Assembly (NCBI GenBank): GCA_000733355.1
Contig: JNVV01000051.1
Span: 60,816 to 124,815 of the forward strand
DNA from: Falciphora oryzae
Lineage: Eukaryota; Ascomycota; Sordariomycetes; Magnaporthales; Magnaporthaceae
Reading direction: 5' to 3'
DNA length: 64,000 nt
Part shown: positions 11,664 through 23,782 of the stretch, one piece after another
Numbering within the stretch: position 1 is the first letter of the stretch
How the letters are laid out: each line of letters opens with the position of its first letter
Position numbers and translations under genes: made by a program
Notes under the pieces: generated by a model
Seen by the model: the letters and a program-made list of their open reading frames with translations, nothing else
Databases searched by the model: none
What the model was told of the DNA's origin: nothing

Positions 11664-14238
11664 ATGCACGCTCAAGCTGACATGCCTGACCCTGTCAGCG
11701 CTCAGTATCTTTCTCGGTCTATACAGGCGGCCAACAGCAGGATTTCTGCGCATGTAGTACGCACGCCTGTCGTCAGGCTGCCTTGGCTGGACTCGGAAGA
11801 CCGCAAGGTCTGGGCCAAGCTCGAGTGTCATCAGCACACGGGCTCTTTCAAGTATCGCGGCGCCTACAATTCCCTCCGCAAGACCAAGTCTCCAAGGCGG
11901 TCATCACGGCGTCGGCAGGGAACCATGCACTGGCAACTGCTGCCGCCGGAGCGAGTCTCGGAAAGAGAGTGCATCTCGTCGCGCCCATCACCGCATCCGA
12001 GTTGAAGGTGAATCGTATGGTGGCCGACGCCGAGGTCAGCCTCCTCGGCCAGGACCTCCACGATGCCACCAAGATTGCGATGGAGCTGGCCACATCGTCG
12101 TCCGCTTCTCCGGGCGAGGTCGACCGTCTTCATTACGTCTCGCCGTATGACGACGTGGACGTGGCCGCCGGCGCCGGCACCATCATGTCGGAGGTCCAAA
12201 AAGACTACGGCCGCTTCGACGCCGTCGCCGTGCCCCTCGGAGGCGGGGGCTTGGCAGCCGCCGTCGGGGCCTGGTGCTCCGTCAACTCGCCGGCCTGCAA
12301 GGTCGTGTGCTCGCACCCTGAAATCTTCGGCCGCAAGTTCGGCGGTCGCGGCCAGTGCATCGAAGAGCAGCTCGCGAAGCCCACAGCGCCGTCCTACTCG
12401 GACGGACTCGCCGTCCAGCTGGTCAGGCGGACAGCCTTTGGAAGCATCCTCCGCGACACCGTTGATCAGGTCGTGCAGGTCTCCGAAGAAGAGACCGCCG
12501 TGGCGATATCGATGGCTCTCCGCCTGCAGTCTCTCCTCGTCGAGGGAGCAGCCGCGACTACAATCGCGGCCATGTTGAATCCCGGCAAGGCAGGGACTCG
12601 CATTCGCGGCCGGGCGCTCCTCATCCTTACGGGCGGCAACATTTCGTCCAGCAGCCTGGCCCGATCCTTGGTCTCCGAGGTGGCTGAGGCGGGGCTTCGT
12701 CGGTCGATTGGCCTCCGCAACGTCCTTCCGTCCACGGATCGCCACGGGTCTGTGAAGCTCCCCGTCTCGGCGGCAGGCCGTCAGGCTTCCGGGGGGTGCT
12801 CGGCGACCAGCGAATGGCAAGTCTTCTCAACCCGCCTTCGGACTTCTATCGGGGCCGCAGCCGAAGCCTTCGACCGGAAGCAGGAGCTGGCCGCGCACCT
12901 CGGCCTCGAAAACGACGGGTGGTGTGAGTCCGTCTACCGTGGCTTCCAAGCCCGCGTCTCGCGCCTTGCCGACGAGTTCGACGCGGACGCGCAAGCCTCG
13001 CCATCCGGGGGGCTCAAGCCCTGGGTCCTGGAAGAGCGGTACCGCCTCCTTTTGCAGCTGCACGCCTCGGTGGCGTTGCTGTTTGATCGAGCGAGCGCGG
13101 CCAACGACCAGTCGATCAGGGACTGGTTCCACGACGCCGATTCCCAGGGCCCGGCAGTCGTGAACTACGACCACTACGGCTCGCCCCGCCTGCGGGCCAC
13201 CGAGCAGCTTCTTTCCCGTGCGCTCTCCCTCGGGGACGCGGCTGGGACCGAGCTCCTCCTGACGCCGAGCGGCATGGCAGCATACCAAGTGATCCAGCAC
13301 TATCTGCTCCAGGCGCTCGGACGCGGAGGCACCGTTGTCCTTCCTCCGTACGTTTATTTCGAAGGCCTGGAGCAGCTCCAGTCGCTCAAGTCGCTCAAAG
13401 TCGTGCACGCCTCAAGCTTCGCCCACGGCGACATCATCGCGACGGCCGAGCTGCACGACGCCCAGGTGGTGTTCCTGGACCCCATCGCCAATGTCGTCGG
13501 GCTGCCCGTCACCGACGTCCAGCGGTTCTGCAGGGACGTTTGCAAGCGCCCGGGCTGGAGCAACCGCCTGGTCGTCGTCGACGGAACAATGATCTCGGGG
13601 GCGATGCCCATCTTCGATTGGATCCGCGGGCCCTGCTCGCCGTCGCTGTTCTACTACGAGAGCGCGAGCAAGTACCTCCAGTTCGGGCTGGACCTTCAGA
13701 TGGACGGCGTCGTGGTCTACCCCAGCAGGTACAACGAGGCCATGCGCACGATCCGGCGGAACACGGGCGCCATCATGTACTCGCGCGCCGTCTCGCTCCT
13801 GCCCCCGATCGATTTCGCCACCTTCCAGGCCCGGATGACGCGACTCAGCCTCAACGCCGAGATGGTGTCGGAGCGGCTGGCCGGGGACCTCCCCGACCTG
13901 GCCGAGGTTCGCTATCCCGCCGAGTGGCGCCGGTTCGGATGGCGCCACGGCGGCGCGCTGGTGACGATTCGCTTCCTCGAGAACGGCATGAACAACAAGG
14001 ACGGCCTGGACGCCTGCATCGACCTGATCCTCCGGTCTGCCAGGGCGGCAGGGCTGGCCATAACCAAGGGGGTGAGCTTTGGGTTCTCTACTCCGCGAGT
14101 GTCTTCGGCTTCTTCCATGGCTCAGGGCTCGGATCCTTCCTCCGGCTGTCGGTGGGCAGCGACCTTGAATCCGTCCAATGTCTGGCACAGGTGGTGTCGG
14201 GAGGCATCAGGGCGTACAGCACACACTTTTCCCGCTGA
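11664..14238 (+). CDS. Fused PLP enzyme: threonine dehydratase-like + cystathionine synthase-like
   Basis: Starts at MHAQADMPDP (11664; a second Met is at 11685). The first part is a fold-type II PLP domain like threonine dehydratase or serine racemase: the lysine motif SFKYRG (Lys codon 11850), then ITASAGNHALA, the phosphate loop VPLGGGGLAAAVG and LLILTGGNISS. After a linker (about 12680-13150) a fold-type I domain like cystathionine gamma-synthase follows: TPSGMAAYQ, VVVDGTM, the Schiff-base motif YYESASKYLQFG (Lys codon 13670), ITKGVSFGF and FLRLSVG. The frame slips at about 11885, inside the first domain (one base missing near AAGACCAAG), and between 14090 and 14137. A 54-nt GTGAGC...CTCAG segment (14072-14125) would also restore the second frame but would delete the conserved SFGF. 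Both catalytic lysines are present. The reaction is unknown; amino-acid elimination or replacement chemistry is the family expectation. Confidence 0.75.
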
Positions 14239-14343
14239 AGAGGACGACGTATTGGTTTTTTTTTTTTTTTTTGAAATTCAGAACATGTTTCATGTAGTTA
14301 TCAAGGCGAGTAGATATTACAAAGAACATGACTAAGCCTTCCA

Positions 14344-15240
14344 CTACAAGACGACAACATCCAGCGCCTCCAGCTCGAGCGGGTGCTGGCATCCAACGTC
14401 GACAACCTGCTTGGGCAGGTGGATCCTGCCGATATCCTCGCAGCCGTTGCGTAAATACAGGGGCAGACCCTTGGTCGTGGCGTCCCCGAAGACGGGGATG
14501 TCTTCGGACCAGGCCGCGACTCCGCACCACTCGACCAGCCTCTCGCCGTGGCCGTGATTCTGGTGGGCCGGGTCCACGGCAAGGGTCCTGAAGTCGATCC
14601 TGCTCTGGGAGGCGGCAAGGTGCGGGACGTGCAGCCTCGCCGCTTGCTTGTAGTAGTCGGCGACCACGTCGGGGGCCGCGGCCCGGTTCGGCCATAGCGC
14701 CGAGGTCAGGAGCATGCGGAGGCGGAGTGCAATCCGCTTCAGGGCTGGGGTTGAGCGAGCGCACCGGTCAGTGGTCATAAACGTGGATGGGGGGGTGGGA
14801 GGAAGAGTCAAGTTCGTGACGCCGGACTGACTATTTGCAACAGAGCCCGGGTTCCAGGCCTCAAGCTCCTTGGACGACCCGTGCCTGATGAAAGTTGCGT
14901 AGCCTGCCACCACTTTGGTCCCTGCACGCGGCTCGTCCGCGTCCGGCTGCGGCCCCTCGTCGCGGCGGGAGGAGGAGGAGGCCTCCTCGGCCTCGCCGTC
15001 GACCTCGGCCACCATGATGACGTGGCCGGGCGTCACCAGGAAGCGGTGGGCCTCGTCGACGAAGGACCGGAGATAGTCTTCGGGGTGCTGCTCGCGGCGG
15101 GGGAAGAAGTGAGCGTAGATGGGCTCGTCGGCAAACGCCCTGAGGCCGATGGCGGCTATCGCAGGCACGTCGGACGCGGTTGCTGGTCTGACTCTCACCT
15201 TGGCGGTGGGATCTTTTCTCCCATCCCTTCTCTCAGCCAT
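14344..15240 (-). CDS. GNAT-family N-acetyltransferase
   Basis: Start MAERRDGRKDPTAK at 15240; the open frame extends upstream but without similarity. Order: KVRVRPATASDVPAIAAIGL, typical of a GNAT beginning, then a charged low-complexity insert, then RTLAVDPAHQNHGHGERLVE, whose QNHGHG fits the acetyl-CoA loop (Q/R-x-x-G-x-G/A). The C-terminus has GLPLYLRNGCEDIGR, as in many GNATs. A region of roughly 25 residues around 14760-14840 looks non-conserved and may be an unspliced intron; I could not find junctions that keep the frame. The 3' end lies about 100 bp from the PLP gene on the opposite strand. Substrate unknown; acetyl transfer to an amine is the family role. Confidence 0.8.
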   Translation of the reverse strand: MAERRDGRKDPTAKVRVRPATASDVPAIAAIGLRAFADEPIYAHFFPRREQHPEDYLRSFVDEAHRFLVTPGHVIMVAEVDGEAEEASSSSRRDEGPQPDADEPRAGTKVVAGYATFIRHGSSKELEAWNPGSVANSQSGVTNLTLPPTPPSTFMTTDRCARSTPALKRIALRLRMLLTSALWPNRAAAPDVVADYYKQAARLHVPHLAASQSRIDFRTLAVDPAHQNHGHGERLVEWCGVAAWSEDIPVFGDATTKGLPLYLRNGCEDIGRIHLPKQVVDVGCQHPLELEALDVVVL

Positions 15241-15776
15241 TGCGGAGCCGGCAAGGGGCGGGGAGGCTAGAGTGAAAGGCCGAGGGAGAAACAAGGAGTT
15301 TGCAATATTGAAAGGATATAAGAAACAGGAGACGGACGGGAGGAGTGAGGGACAATCGGTCGAAAGGCTCGGGGGACGGGGTTCGTTCAGAGTTCTTCCC
15401 CAGGACAACACAGTGCGAGCGAACCCCTGCCCAGGATGCAGATTGCTGCGTCGTTTCTGGACGGGTCGAGATTAATATTGGTTGTCCCGTCTGGGCCCAT
15501 CTCGGCGTAACATGTGGCATGCGGCAGGGTGGAGGGGTTGCCGATATCAGATCAAGATGGTGTTGGGCCCGCCTTGCCTGCTTCGCCTGGGACGGCGAAC
15601 AGTCCCGGTCACTCTTTGCTGTGCCCAAAACCCCCGGACGGGGGAACGACCGTCTATCAGCTTCTTCCAAAGACCACTATTAAGTCACCGAAGCTTCACC
15701 CCCCAAAAAAAAGAAAAAAAAAAAAAGGAAAAGAGAAGGTCAACAGAGCCCTGTCCGAGAGTGCGAGCTGCTCATC
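15241..15776. promoter_or_regulatory. Shared promoter region of GNAT and P450 genes
   Basis: 536 bp between two divergent start codons. It has an A-rich tract at about 15704-15726 next to the P450 start. The arrangement suggests joint regulation, but I see no specific operator that I can name. Confidence 0.5.
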
Positions 15777-17651
15777 ATGATTTCACAAAGCCTCGGAACA
15801 TGGACGTCCCTATCCATCGGCTGCCTCTTGGCGTTGGCTGCCCGCTACTACGTCCTGGTAGACCTTTCCCCTAGCGCCACGGCGGCGGTGCTGCTTTTCA
15901 CATACATGTGTCTGAGTAGTGCGTGGAGCGTCGTTCTCTATCCCAAGATTTTCAGTCCGCTGAGAAAACTGCCCGGCCCTAGCGTAAGTGAAGCCGTCCA
16001 GTGGTGTGAATGTGTAACTACCGGCAACGCTGAAAAAAAGAGAACAAAACAACAATGCAGGGGGGAGCATTTTTCAACGGCCAGCTATGGAGAATCCGAG
16101 ACGTTCCCGGTGCTCCCATGGAGGAGTGGATCAATACCATACCCAACGACGGCCTGATCCGCTTCACCATCGCCCTCAACTCGGAGAGGCTCCTGCTCAC
16201 GACACCAGCGGCCTTGCGTGACGTCCTTGTGCAAAACTGCGACGCGTGGCAGAAGCCGAAACAGCTTCGCCAGTCGCTGTCTAGGATCCTCGGCGACAGC
16301 CTCGTCGTGGCTGAAGGGAGTTCGCACAGGGTACGTCGAAACGGACATGGGAAGCGAAGGCCACCTGTCCCGGGCATCGCCCAGGCAGCTGACAGCAAGG
16401 CGCGGACGTAGGCCATGCGGAAGAACATGATGCCGGCCTTCGCACAGCCCCACATCAAGGCGCTGTATCCGGTCTTCTGGAGGATGGCGTGCGACGCGGC
16501 AGAGGCCATATGCGCCCAGGTGTCGAGCCGGGGCGCGTCCGGGCAGGGGACAGACGACGGCGGCGTCGAGGTGTCCTACTCGGACTGGCTCCGCCGCATC
16601 ACGCTAGACAACATCGGCGAGGCCGGGTTCGGGTACCGGTTCGAGGCCATCTCCGACCCGGAGAGCGACGTCAACCGGACCTACGAGGCCCTCTTCAACA
16701 CGAGCGAGACGGGCGCGATCCTCGCGTTCTTGGAGACCCTGGAGAACATCCTCCCCGTGTCCTGGCTGCAGCGCCTGCCCCTCCGGCACAACAGACAAAC
16801 GGACGCGGCGCTGAGGTACATCCGGGACATCATCCGGGAGGTCATCCGCGCCAAGTCGAGCCGGCAGGACGGGGAGGGGATCGACATACTGTCGGTCGCC
16901 CAGGGCGCGGGCCTCTTCACCGACGACGACCTGGTGGACCGGACCATGACCTTCCTCGCCGCCGGGCACGAGACCGTCTCGACCGCCATGTCGTGGGCCC
17001 TCGTCACCCTGTGCAGGCACCCCGAGATGCAGCGCCGGCTGCGCGACGAGGTCCGCGCCAGGCTGCCGTCGCCGTCGGGCCGGTCGGCGGCGGCGGCGGC
17101 CCCCGTGACGGAGCAGCAGCTCCAGGGCCTCCCGTTCCTCCAGGCCTTCTACAGCGAGGTTCTGCGCTTCCACCCGCCCGTGCCCGTCACGCGTCGCGAG
17201 GCGGTCGTGGACACGGCCATCCTCGACCAGCCGGTGCCCGGGGGCACCAACGTGCTCCTCGTGCCCGCCGCCGTGAACAAGTCCAGGACGCTCTGGGGCG
17301 ACGACGCGCTCGTCTTCAACCCGGACCGTTGGCTGGTCGGCGACCTGGCCAGGAGCGGCGGCGCGGCCAGCAACTACGCGAACCTGACGTTCCTGCACGG
17401 TACCGACACCCCCCTCCCCCTGCTCCTCCTTTCTCCTTTCTCCTTCCCCACGACCCCTCCTGTCCGTCAGCCTCCCTTGCTGCTGTGTGGCGGCTAACGC
17501 GAGCAAACCCTCAAAACCAACGTGCATCAAAGGACCCCGCTCCTGCATCGGAGCCAGCTTTGCGCGCGCGGAATTCGTCTGCCTCGTCGCAGTCCTCGTG
17601 GGCCGTCTGGAGGTGTCATTTGCCAAGCCCGGCGACGACGGCCTAGTCTAG
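15777..17651 (+). CDS. Cytochrome P450 monooxygenase
   Basis: Four exons, 15777-15983, 16061-16330, 16412-17399 and 17533-17651, sum to 1584 nt (527 residues). Introns begin GTAAGT, GTACGT and GTACCG and end GCAG, GTAG and AAAG. Features in order: one or two N-terminal membrane helices and a Pro-rich hinge (LRKLPGPS), helix C region RKNMMPAF, I-helix FLAAGHETVS (A-G-x-E-T), ExxR as SEVLRFHPP, FNPDRW, and the heme loop FLHGPRSCIG that is created only after splicing the last intron. All catalytic landmarks are intact, so this is probably an active ER-anchored monooxygenase. It diverges from the GNAT gene. The subfamily is not assigned; the pattern is that of fungal CYP enzymes related to fatty-acid or secondary-metabolite hydroxylases. 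Confidence 0.92.
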
Positions 17652-18099
17652 AGCAGCTGAAAGGCGGCATCACGCATGGCTGCGGGACGAATTGCGGCTG
17701 AAGACAAGGGTGGCGCGCGGGAGGGGTTTAGCCTACCATGGGACGGGCCTGGCCCGGCACGCCTGCAGGAGAGGTTGGATTGATTGATAACGTGGCCCCA
17801 CACAGGCTCCAGCACCGACCAGGCAGCCTTCCAAGCTGTTACGCGGTACGATAGGTGTGGGTCAGTGGGAAAACACCGTGGTGAAATACGGCCTGGGACT
17901 ACATCGCGTCGGAGTGGAGATTGGTAGAGAATGTGGGCTCGGCACCTAGCCTCCGGCGACGAACATGTCGGGGGTGACCGTTGACATGCATGGCAAAAGG
18001 CAGATCTGCATCATTCACCGGGTGGCCAAGTTCGATACTAAGACGGGCGCCTGGGTCCGGCCACGAGTCTCCACCAGAAAGAGAAACAACAGGCATGTA
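17652..18099. other. Intergenic between P450 and cyclase relic
   Basis: Convergent 3' ends of the P450 and the minus-strand cyclase relic. No gene or structured element seen. Confidence 0.5.
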
Positions 18100-19530
18100 G
18101 CATCGGGTTGCCTGAATAATGCCACCAGTTGAAGGATGACCATTCCGTTGACGTGCGGGCAGACACCTCCTGCATGAAAAAAAAATGCCGTCAGCAGCAT
18201 AGCCGAGGGCATCTGGGCCCCCGTGGAGCGATGGAGGGGAAAGATCCCACCGATGCAGTTCGAGGGCATGCCCGAGAAGGAGGTCCAGCGGACCAACTCC
18301 CGACACCGCGCCGACAGCCGCTCAAGATCAGGCATCTCGCCAAGGGGCATCCCCCACGGTGCCAATATGTGCTCATGTAGAAAGTGATCTGTCCCAAAAA
18401 GCATCAGCGTCATGGACCACAAAGAAGGTCGACGTGGAGGAGGGGCATCTTCACCTCGGCTCGTCGGCCAGGCCTCGACAGTTGGAGAATCTCCGGCCAC
18501 GGCAGCGAAAAAAGCAGTCGTGAAGCCAGTCGACCGCTTGCGACTCCTGGGCCACACCGGCAAACCTGTTCCCCGGGTCGCCCTCGCCGTTGCCCCTTGC
18601 GGCTTCGGCGTCGTGCCGCCTGTGATCTTCGGTCCATCCCGTCCGGGTCAGGAGGATGTCTCCGATCTGGACGTCACCGCCCTTTGCGGCAGGCCGGATG
18701 TCGACGCCCTTGGCACGGCCACAAGCCTCGGGCTCGTCATAGGTGGTCGGGTGGGTCGTGCGGGCATCGTGGTCGAGACCCTTCTGCCAGGCATGCCCCC
18801 GGCAGCCCAGAAGAATACCGCGGCCGGCGATGCCCTTTTGCGCCCGGTGGCGGATCGAACGCCTTGCGTTGGAGTCGGGTCCGACGATGTCCGCACTTGG
18901 TTGTCTGCTCACGTGAATGGACGCAAGACAGGAGCCGGAGCAAAACGAGACGAACCCACGTTGTTGTAGAGCTCCAGTGACTTGACATGTGCAAACTAGC
19001 GTCTCGTGCATCAGCAGGTCAGTCCACGCAGCAGTGAAGCATGACGGCACATTTACATGGCGGAATCCCATCCCAGCGTGTTCCGCTTTGCGGGTTCAGG
19101 TGCCAAATGTCGTCGGACACAACGTCCTTGTCAATGGCCTTGATCTGGTAGGAGAAAGCCTCGCGGTCGAATGCAGGTCTCCTGGGATACTGCAAAGGTA
19201 GACTGCGAGCCGCGTCCGGTTGTCACTACCCCGCGCCTCACGTAGAGCCATCAAGCGCAAGGTGAAAAGGGCGAAAAATCAGGAAATATCGCTCAACCTC
19301 AACGGGATAATCCCTCCGAGCTTGATCGCTTTGGCCGCTTCAGCCACTCGAGCTGGGGTGAGGAGATTCAAGCGCCCGGGCTTGCAACGTAGCGCATGAG
19401 CACAGGCGTTCGGGTGTCGCACGGACGATCCCCGAGCCTATCAGCACATTATCATCGTCTCCCCAGAGTTGGCAGCACACAATGTTGTGGAGAGGGCAAG
19501 CTATCCAAACTCCCCGTCACGGGACAAGGC
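18100..19530 (-). pseudogene. Kynurenine formamidase-like cyclase gene, frameshifted
   Basis: Read leftwards, segments of the fungal cyclase family (PF04199-like) appear in the right order: LWGDDDN, RLNLLTPARVAEAAKAIKLG, FDREAFSYQIKA, DIVGPDSNARRSI, GIAGRGILL, DIRPAAKGGDVQIGDILL, WLHDCFF, AAVAGDSPTVEAWPTSR, DHFLHEHILAPWGMPLGEM and, after an intron, GGVCPHVNG. Several introns still have good borders, for example GTGCTG...GCAAG, GTGAAG...GACAG and GTGGGA...TGCAG. The frame breaks at a six-A run on the plus strand (18508-18513; one base too many) and again in the first exon. Family members are metal-dependent hydrolases or cyclases. With intact splice sites, either the decay is recent or the shifts are sequence errors. 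If intact it would fit the neighbouring metabolic genes. Confidence 0.7.
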
Positions 19531-19539
19531 TAGATAGCT

Positions 19540-20245
19540 GTACGAGGCGATCCACAAGGACTCGGGAGGGCGATTGCCTAAGGATTGATACAGGGAAGGC
19601 AGTATAGGGTAATCCAAATATCACAGCTTCAGCCTTCAATTGACGCGACGGGGGCTCCTCTTGTGGCACGCTTCGGATCGGCCCATCACGTGACCACCCC
19701 CTGCCGATCCCCGAGCGTCCGGCTGCCTGACTGAGGCGCCATCTCGGGGCCTCCTTCCTGCCAGCCCCTTTACATCTCGGAGGCTCAGACCAGATGAGTG
19801 GCGGTGCGTTGTCGCAAAGTGGTTTGAGGCAATATGAGGCTGCTGCCCGGTAAGATACGTAGCGCCTTGCAACACGGAATGGTTCGTCGTGGTGCATAAA
19901 ATGCCTATTCCAGGATCCACAACTTTGTGACAACGCACCGCCACTCGTCTGGTTTGAGCCTCTGAGGCTAAGCCTCCCCCGCCATTGTGGCGGCAGCTCA
20001 GGCCTGTTGCTGCAAATTTGAGCTCCTAGGCCTCGAGCGACTCGGGTCTTTCCCTGCTATGAACGAGGAGTCACACGCAGCTGATGCTTCTGCCCGCAGA
20101 AACATCTGCCCTCCTCCCCCACATGAACCGCGTGTGCAGCCTGTCCACCCCCACCATCACCACGTCTCGCCTCATTTTCCGCGCGCTTTTGGTGCGCCCG
20201 TCACCTAAAAGCAGTGCAAGCCGACGATACATCCTGCGAGCCACG
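19540..20245. promoter_or_regulatory. Upstream region of valyl-tRNA synthetase
   Basis: About 700 bp without a gene. It holds the promoter and 5' leader of the gene at 20246, and the upstream side of the cyclase relic. No specific site recognised. Confidence 0.4.
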
Positions 20246-23200
20246 ATGGCCACCAACAGCAGCCGCCACGGAAACCCCGGTGAGTAGCAGTCCTTCCCCT
20301 CCCTGCTTCAGACCGCGACGGGACCTTCCACTAACCTGTCTCTCCCTCCCTCCAGTCGGCTCTGGGGAGGGCCCCAACGACGGCTCTCCTCCCCCGTTGG
20401 CCGCGGAGATCAAGGCCGTCGTCCAGGAGACCCTCCCGACCGGAAACCTCAGCACCCACGCCGCCGGCCAGGATGCTGGCGCCGCCCCGGCGCCGGCCAA
20501 GGTGAAGACGGCCAAAGAATGTACGCCTCTAGCTGCCCCCTCCCGTCTTCCGAAAGTAGGACAGGACAATTGACACCGGACGACAGTGGAGAAGGAGCGG
20601 AAGAAGGCCGAGAAGCAGGCCAAGTTCGACCAGAAGAAGAAGGCTGCCGCCGCAGAGGCCGTCCCCGCCGGCGGCTCCACGGAAAAGGCCAAGGAGAAGA
20701 AGGCCAAGTCCAAGGCCGAGGAGCCGACCCTCCCGCCCTACGAGAACGACACCCCGGCCGGCGAGAAGAAGCGCATTCGTCCCTTTACCGACCCGCACTA
20801 CACGGCCTACAACCCAATTGCTGTCGAGTCGGCTTGGTACGAGTGGTGGGAGAAGGAGGGCTTCTTCAAGCCCGAGTTCACCCAGGACGGCAAGGTCAAG
20901 GACGAGGGCTCTTTCGTCATTGTTCACCCCCCGCCGAATGTGACCGGATCCCTGCACATGGGGCACGCCCTCGGAGACAGCTTGCAGGATATGATGATCC
21001 GGTGGAACAGGATGTGCGGCAAGACCACGCTCTGGCTGCCGGGATGCGACCACGCCGGCATTGCCACGCAGTCCGTCGTGGAGAACATGCTGTGGAGGAG
21101 GGAACAGAAGACCCGGCACGACCTGGGCCGTGCCAAGTTCATCGAGACTGCCCGGGCCTGGAAGGAGGAGTACCACCAGAGGATCAACAACGCGCTTCGC
21201 AAAATGGGCGGGAGCTTCGACTGGTCCAGGGAGGCCTTCACCATGGATGCGAATCTTACCGCCGCCGTGATGGAAACCTTCGTCAAGCTGCACGAGGAGG
21301 GCATCATCTATCGGGCCAACAGGCTCGTCAACTGGTGTACCAAGCTCAGCACGGCTCTATCGAACCTCGAGGTCGTCAACAAGGAGATTTCGGGCAGGAC
21401 GCTCCTGGATGTCCCCGGCTACTCCAAAAAGGTCGAGTTCGGCGTCATTATCTATTTCAAGTACCCGCTTGAAGGCTCGGACGAGCACATCACCGTCGCC
21501 ACCACGCGTATAGAGACCATGCTCGGAGACACTGGAATTGCGGTCCACCCCGACGATGAACGTTACAAGCACCTCGTGGGCAAGAACGCCGTGCACCCTT
21601 TCATCAAGGGCCGCAAGCTGCCCATCGTGGCTGACAAGTCGGTCGAGAAGGAGTTTGGCAGCGGTGCTGTCAAGCTGACGCCGGCCCACGACCCCAACGA
21701 TTCCACCATGGGCCAGGTTCACGGCCTCGAGTGCATCAACATCTTGACCGACGACGGCTTGATGAACGAGAACGCCGGTCCTTACCAGGGCCAGAAGCGT
21801 TTCGACGTGCGGTATACGATCCAGGACGATCTGAAGAAGGCCGGGCTCTACGTCGACAAGAAGGACAACCCCATGACGCTGCCCATGTGCGAGCGGAGCA
21901 AGGATGTAATCGAACCTTTGTTGAAGCCGCAGTGGTGGGTGCGTATGAAGGACATGGCCGCCGACGCCGTCGAAGCCGTCAAGGATGGCCGCATCAAGAT
22001 CAAGCCGCAGTCGTCAGAGAAGAGTTTTTACCACTGGATGGCGGGCATCAACGATTGGTGCATATCCCGTCAGCTCTGGTGGGGTCACCAATGCCCCGTC
22101 TATTTCGCCGAGATCGAGGGCGAAGACAGCAGGGACCGGGGCGACAACGCCCTCTGGTTTTCAGGCCGCACCGAGGCCGAGGCTGAGGAGAAAGCCAAGA
22201 AAGCCCTAGCCGGGAAGAAGTTCAGGCTTGTCCGCGACGAGGACGTCCTCGACACGTGGTTCAGCTCCGGGCTTTGGCCCTTTTCCACGCTGGGCTGGCC
22301 CAACAACTTGGCCGAGGATCTGCAGCGGCTGTACCCCACCAGCGTTCTTGAGACGGGCTGGGATATCCTGTTCTTCTGGATCGCCCGCATGGCCATGCTT
22401 GGCATAAAGCTGACTGGCCAGGTTCCCTTTTCGGAGGTGTACTGCCACTCGCTCGTCCGGGACAGCGACGGGCGGAAGATGTCCAAGTCTCTGGGCAACG
22501 TTATCGACCCCCTGGATGTCATCAAAGGCATCAAGCTCGAAGAACTGCACGCCAAGCTGCTTACCGGCAACCTCGCCCCGGCCGAGGTCGAAAAGGCCAC
22601 CAAGTACCAAAAGCAGGCCTTTCCCGCAGGCATCCCCGAATGCGGTGCCGACGCGCTAAGATTTGGCATGATCAACTACACGACCGGCGGTGGCGATATC
22701 AACTTCGACATCAAAGTGATGCACGCCTTCCGGCGGTTTTCCAATAAGATCTGGCAGGCGTCCAAATACGTGCTCGGCAAGCTCGAGAACTACCCCGACT
22801 TTGTGCCGCGCGAAAAGAGGACTCTCGGGGGCAAGGAGTCGCTGGCGGAGCTTTGGATTCTCCACAAGATGAACCAGGCGGCCCAGGGGATCAACCAGGC
22901 GCTTGCCGACCGCGAGTTCATGAAATCCAGCCAGCTCGTCTACGCCTACTGGTACGGCCAGCTGTGCGACGTTTTTATTGAGAACTCCAAAACGCTGCTG
23001 CAGGACGGGTCCCTGGAGGAGCAGGAGTCGGCCATACAGACGCTCTACAGCACCCTCGAGGCTGCCCTGCTCCTGATACACCCCTTCATGCCGTTTGTGA
23101 CTGAGGAGCTCTGGCAGCGTCTGCCCCGGCGCAAGGGAGACACCACCAGGTCCATCGTCGTCGCCAGTTACCCGCAGTACGACGAGGCGCTGGAAAACCC

Positions 23201-23782
23201 CTCGGCCGAAACCGCCTACGAGCTGGTGCTCGACTGCTCCAAGGGAATCCGGTCCCTGATGGCCGAGTATACCCTGAAGAACGAGGCTCAAGGTACGTTA
23301 CTCATGCCACCCTTGTTTTGCGCCCTCAAAATTCGCGACACATGCCGGCTAATAATCTCGATTCTTCTCCGACAGTCTACATCCAAGCGCACGAAGAAAC
23401 CTCACTCAAAACGGCGCGCGAGGAGCTGCAGTCCATCAAGTCGCTCTCGGGCAAAGGCGTGACGTCGGTCGAGGTAATCAAAGGCGAGGCGGGCCGACCG
23501 GCTGGCTGCGTCGTCTTCCCCGTCTCAGCTGGTGTCGCCGTGTTCCTGCATGTTAAAGGTCGCGTCGACATCGATGCCGAGATCGCCAAGGCGACCAAGA
23601 AGCTGGAGAAGACGAGAGCTCAGATTGAGCGCCAGCGCAAGCTGGTCAGCGATCCCGCGTACATCGAGAAAGTCGTCGCCGAGCTGCAAAAGGCGGACCG
23701 GAAGAAGCTCGTCGACCTCGAGAGCGAGGCGGATGGGTTCAAAGCCACCATCAAGCAGTTTGAGGACCTGAAGCTCGAGTGA
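20246..23782 (+). CDS. VAS1: Valyl-tRNA synthetase
   Basis: Exons 20246-20279, 20356-20520, 20587-23292 and 23376-23782 sum to 3312 nt (1103 residues). Donors are GTGAGT, GTACGC and GTACGT; acceptors CCAG, ACAG and ACAG. The enzyme charges tRNA-Val. After a Lys/Glu/Ala-rich N-terminal extension come the class I HIGH motif in [15 protein letters not shown], the editing domain with [49 protein letters not shown], and KMSKS in [11 protein letters not shown]. The anticodon-binding domain and a C-terminal coiled coil ([20 protein letters not shown]) close the protein. In fungi one gene often serves cytosol and mitochondria; no clear targeting signal is visible in the first residues ([12 protein letters not shown]), so a second start cannot be judged. 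It is a housekeeping gene and shows no frameshift. Confidence 0.97.

Noticed and set aside
14072..14125. 54-nt intron in the PLP fusion gene
   Set aside because: The borders fit and the frame is restored, but it would remove the conserved SFGF segment; a frameshift is more likely, though RNA would decide.
15381..15683. Small ORFs between GNAT and P450
   Set aside because: They overlap on both strands within a divergent promoter and show no similarity.
20519..21472. 317-codon plus-strand ORF within valyl-tRNA synthetase
   Set aside because: Shadow frame of the synthetase; composition is that of shifted codons.
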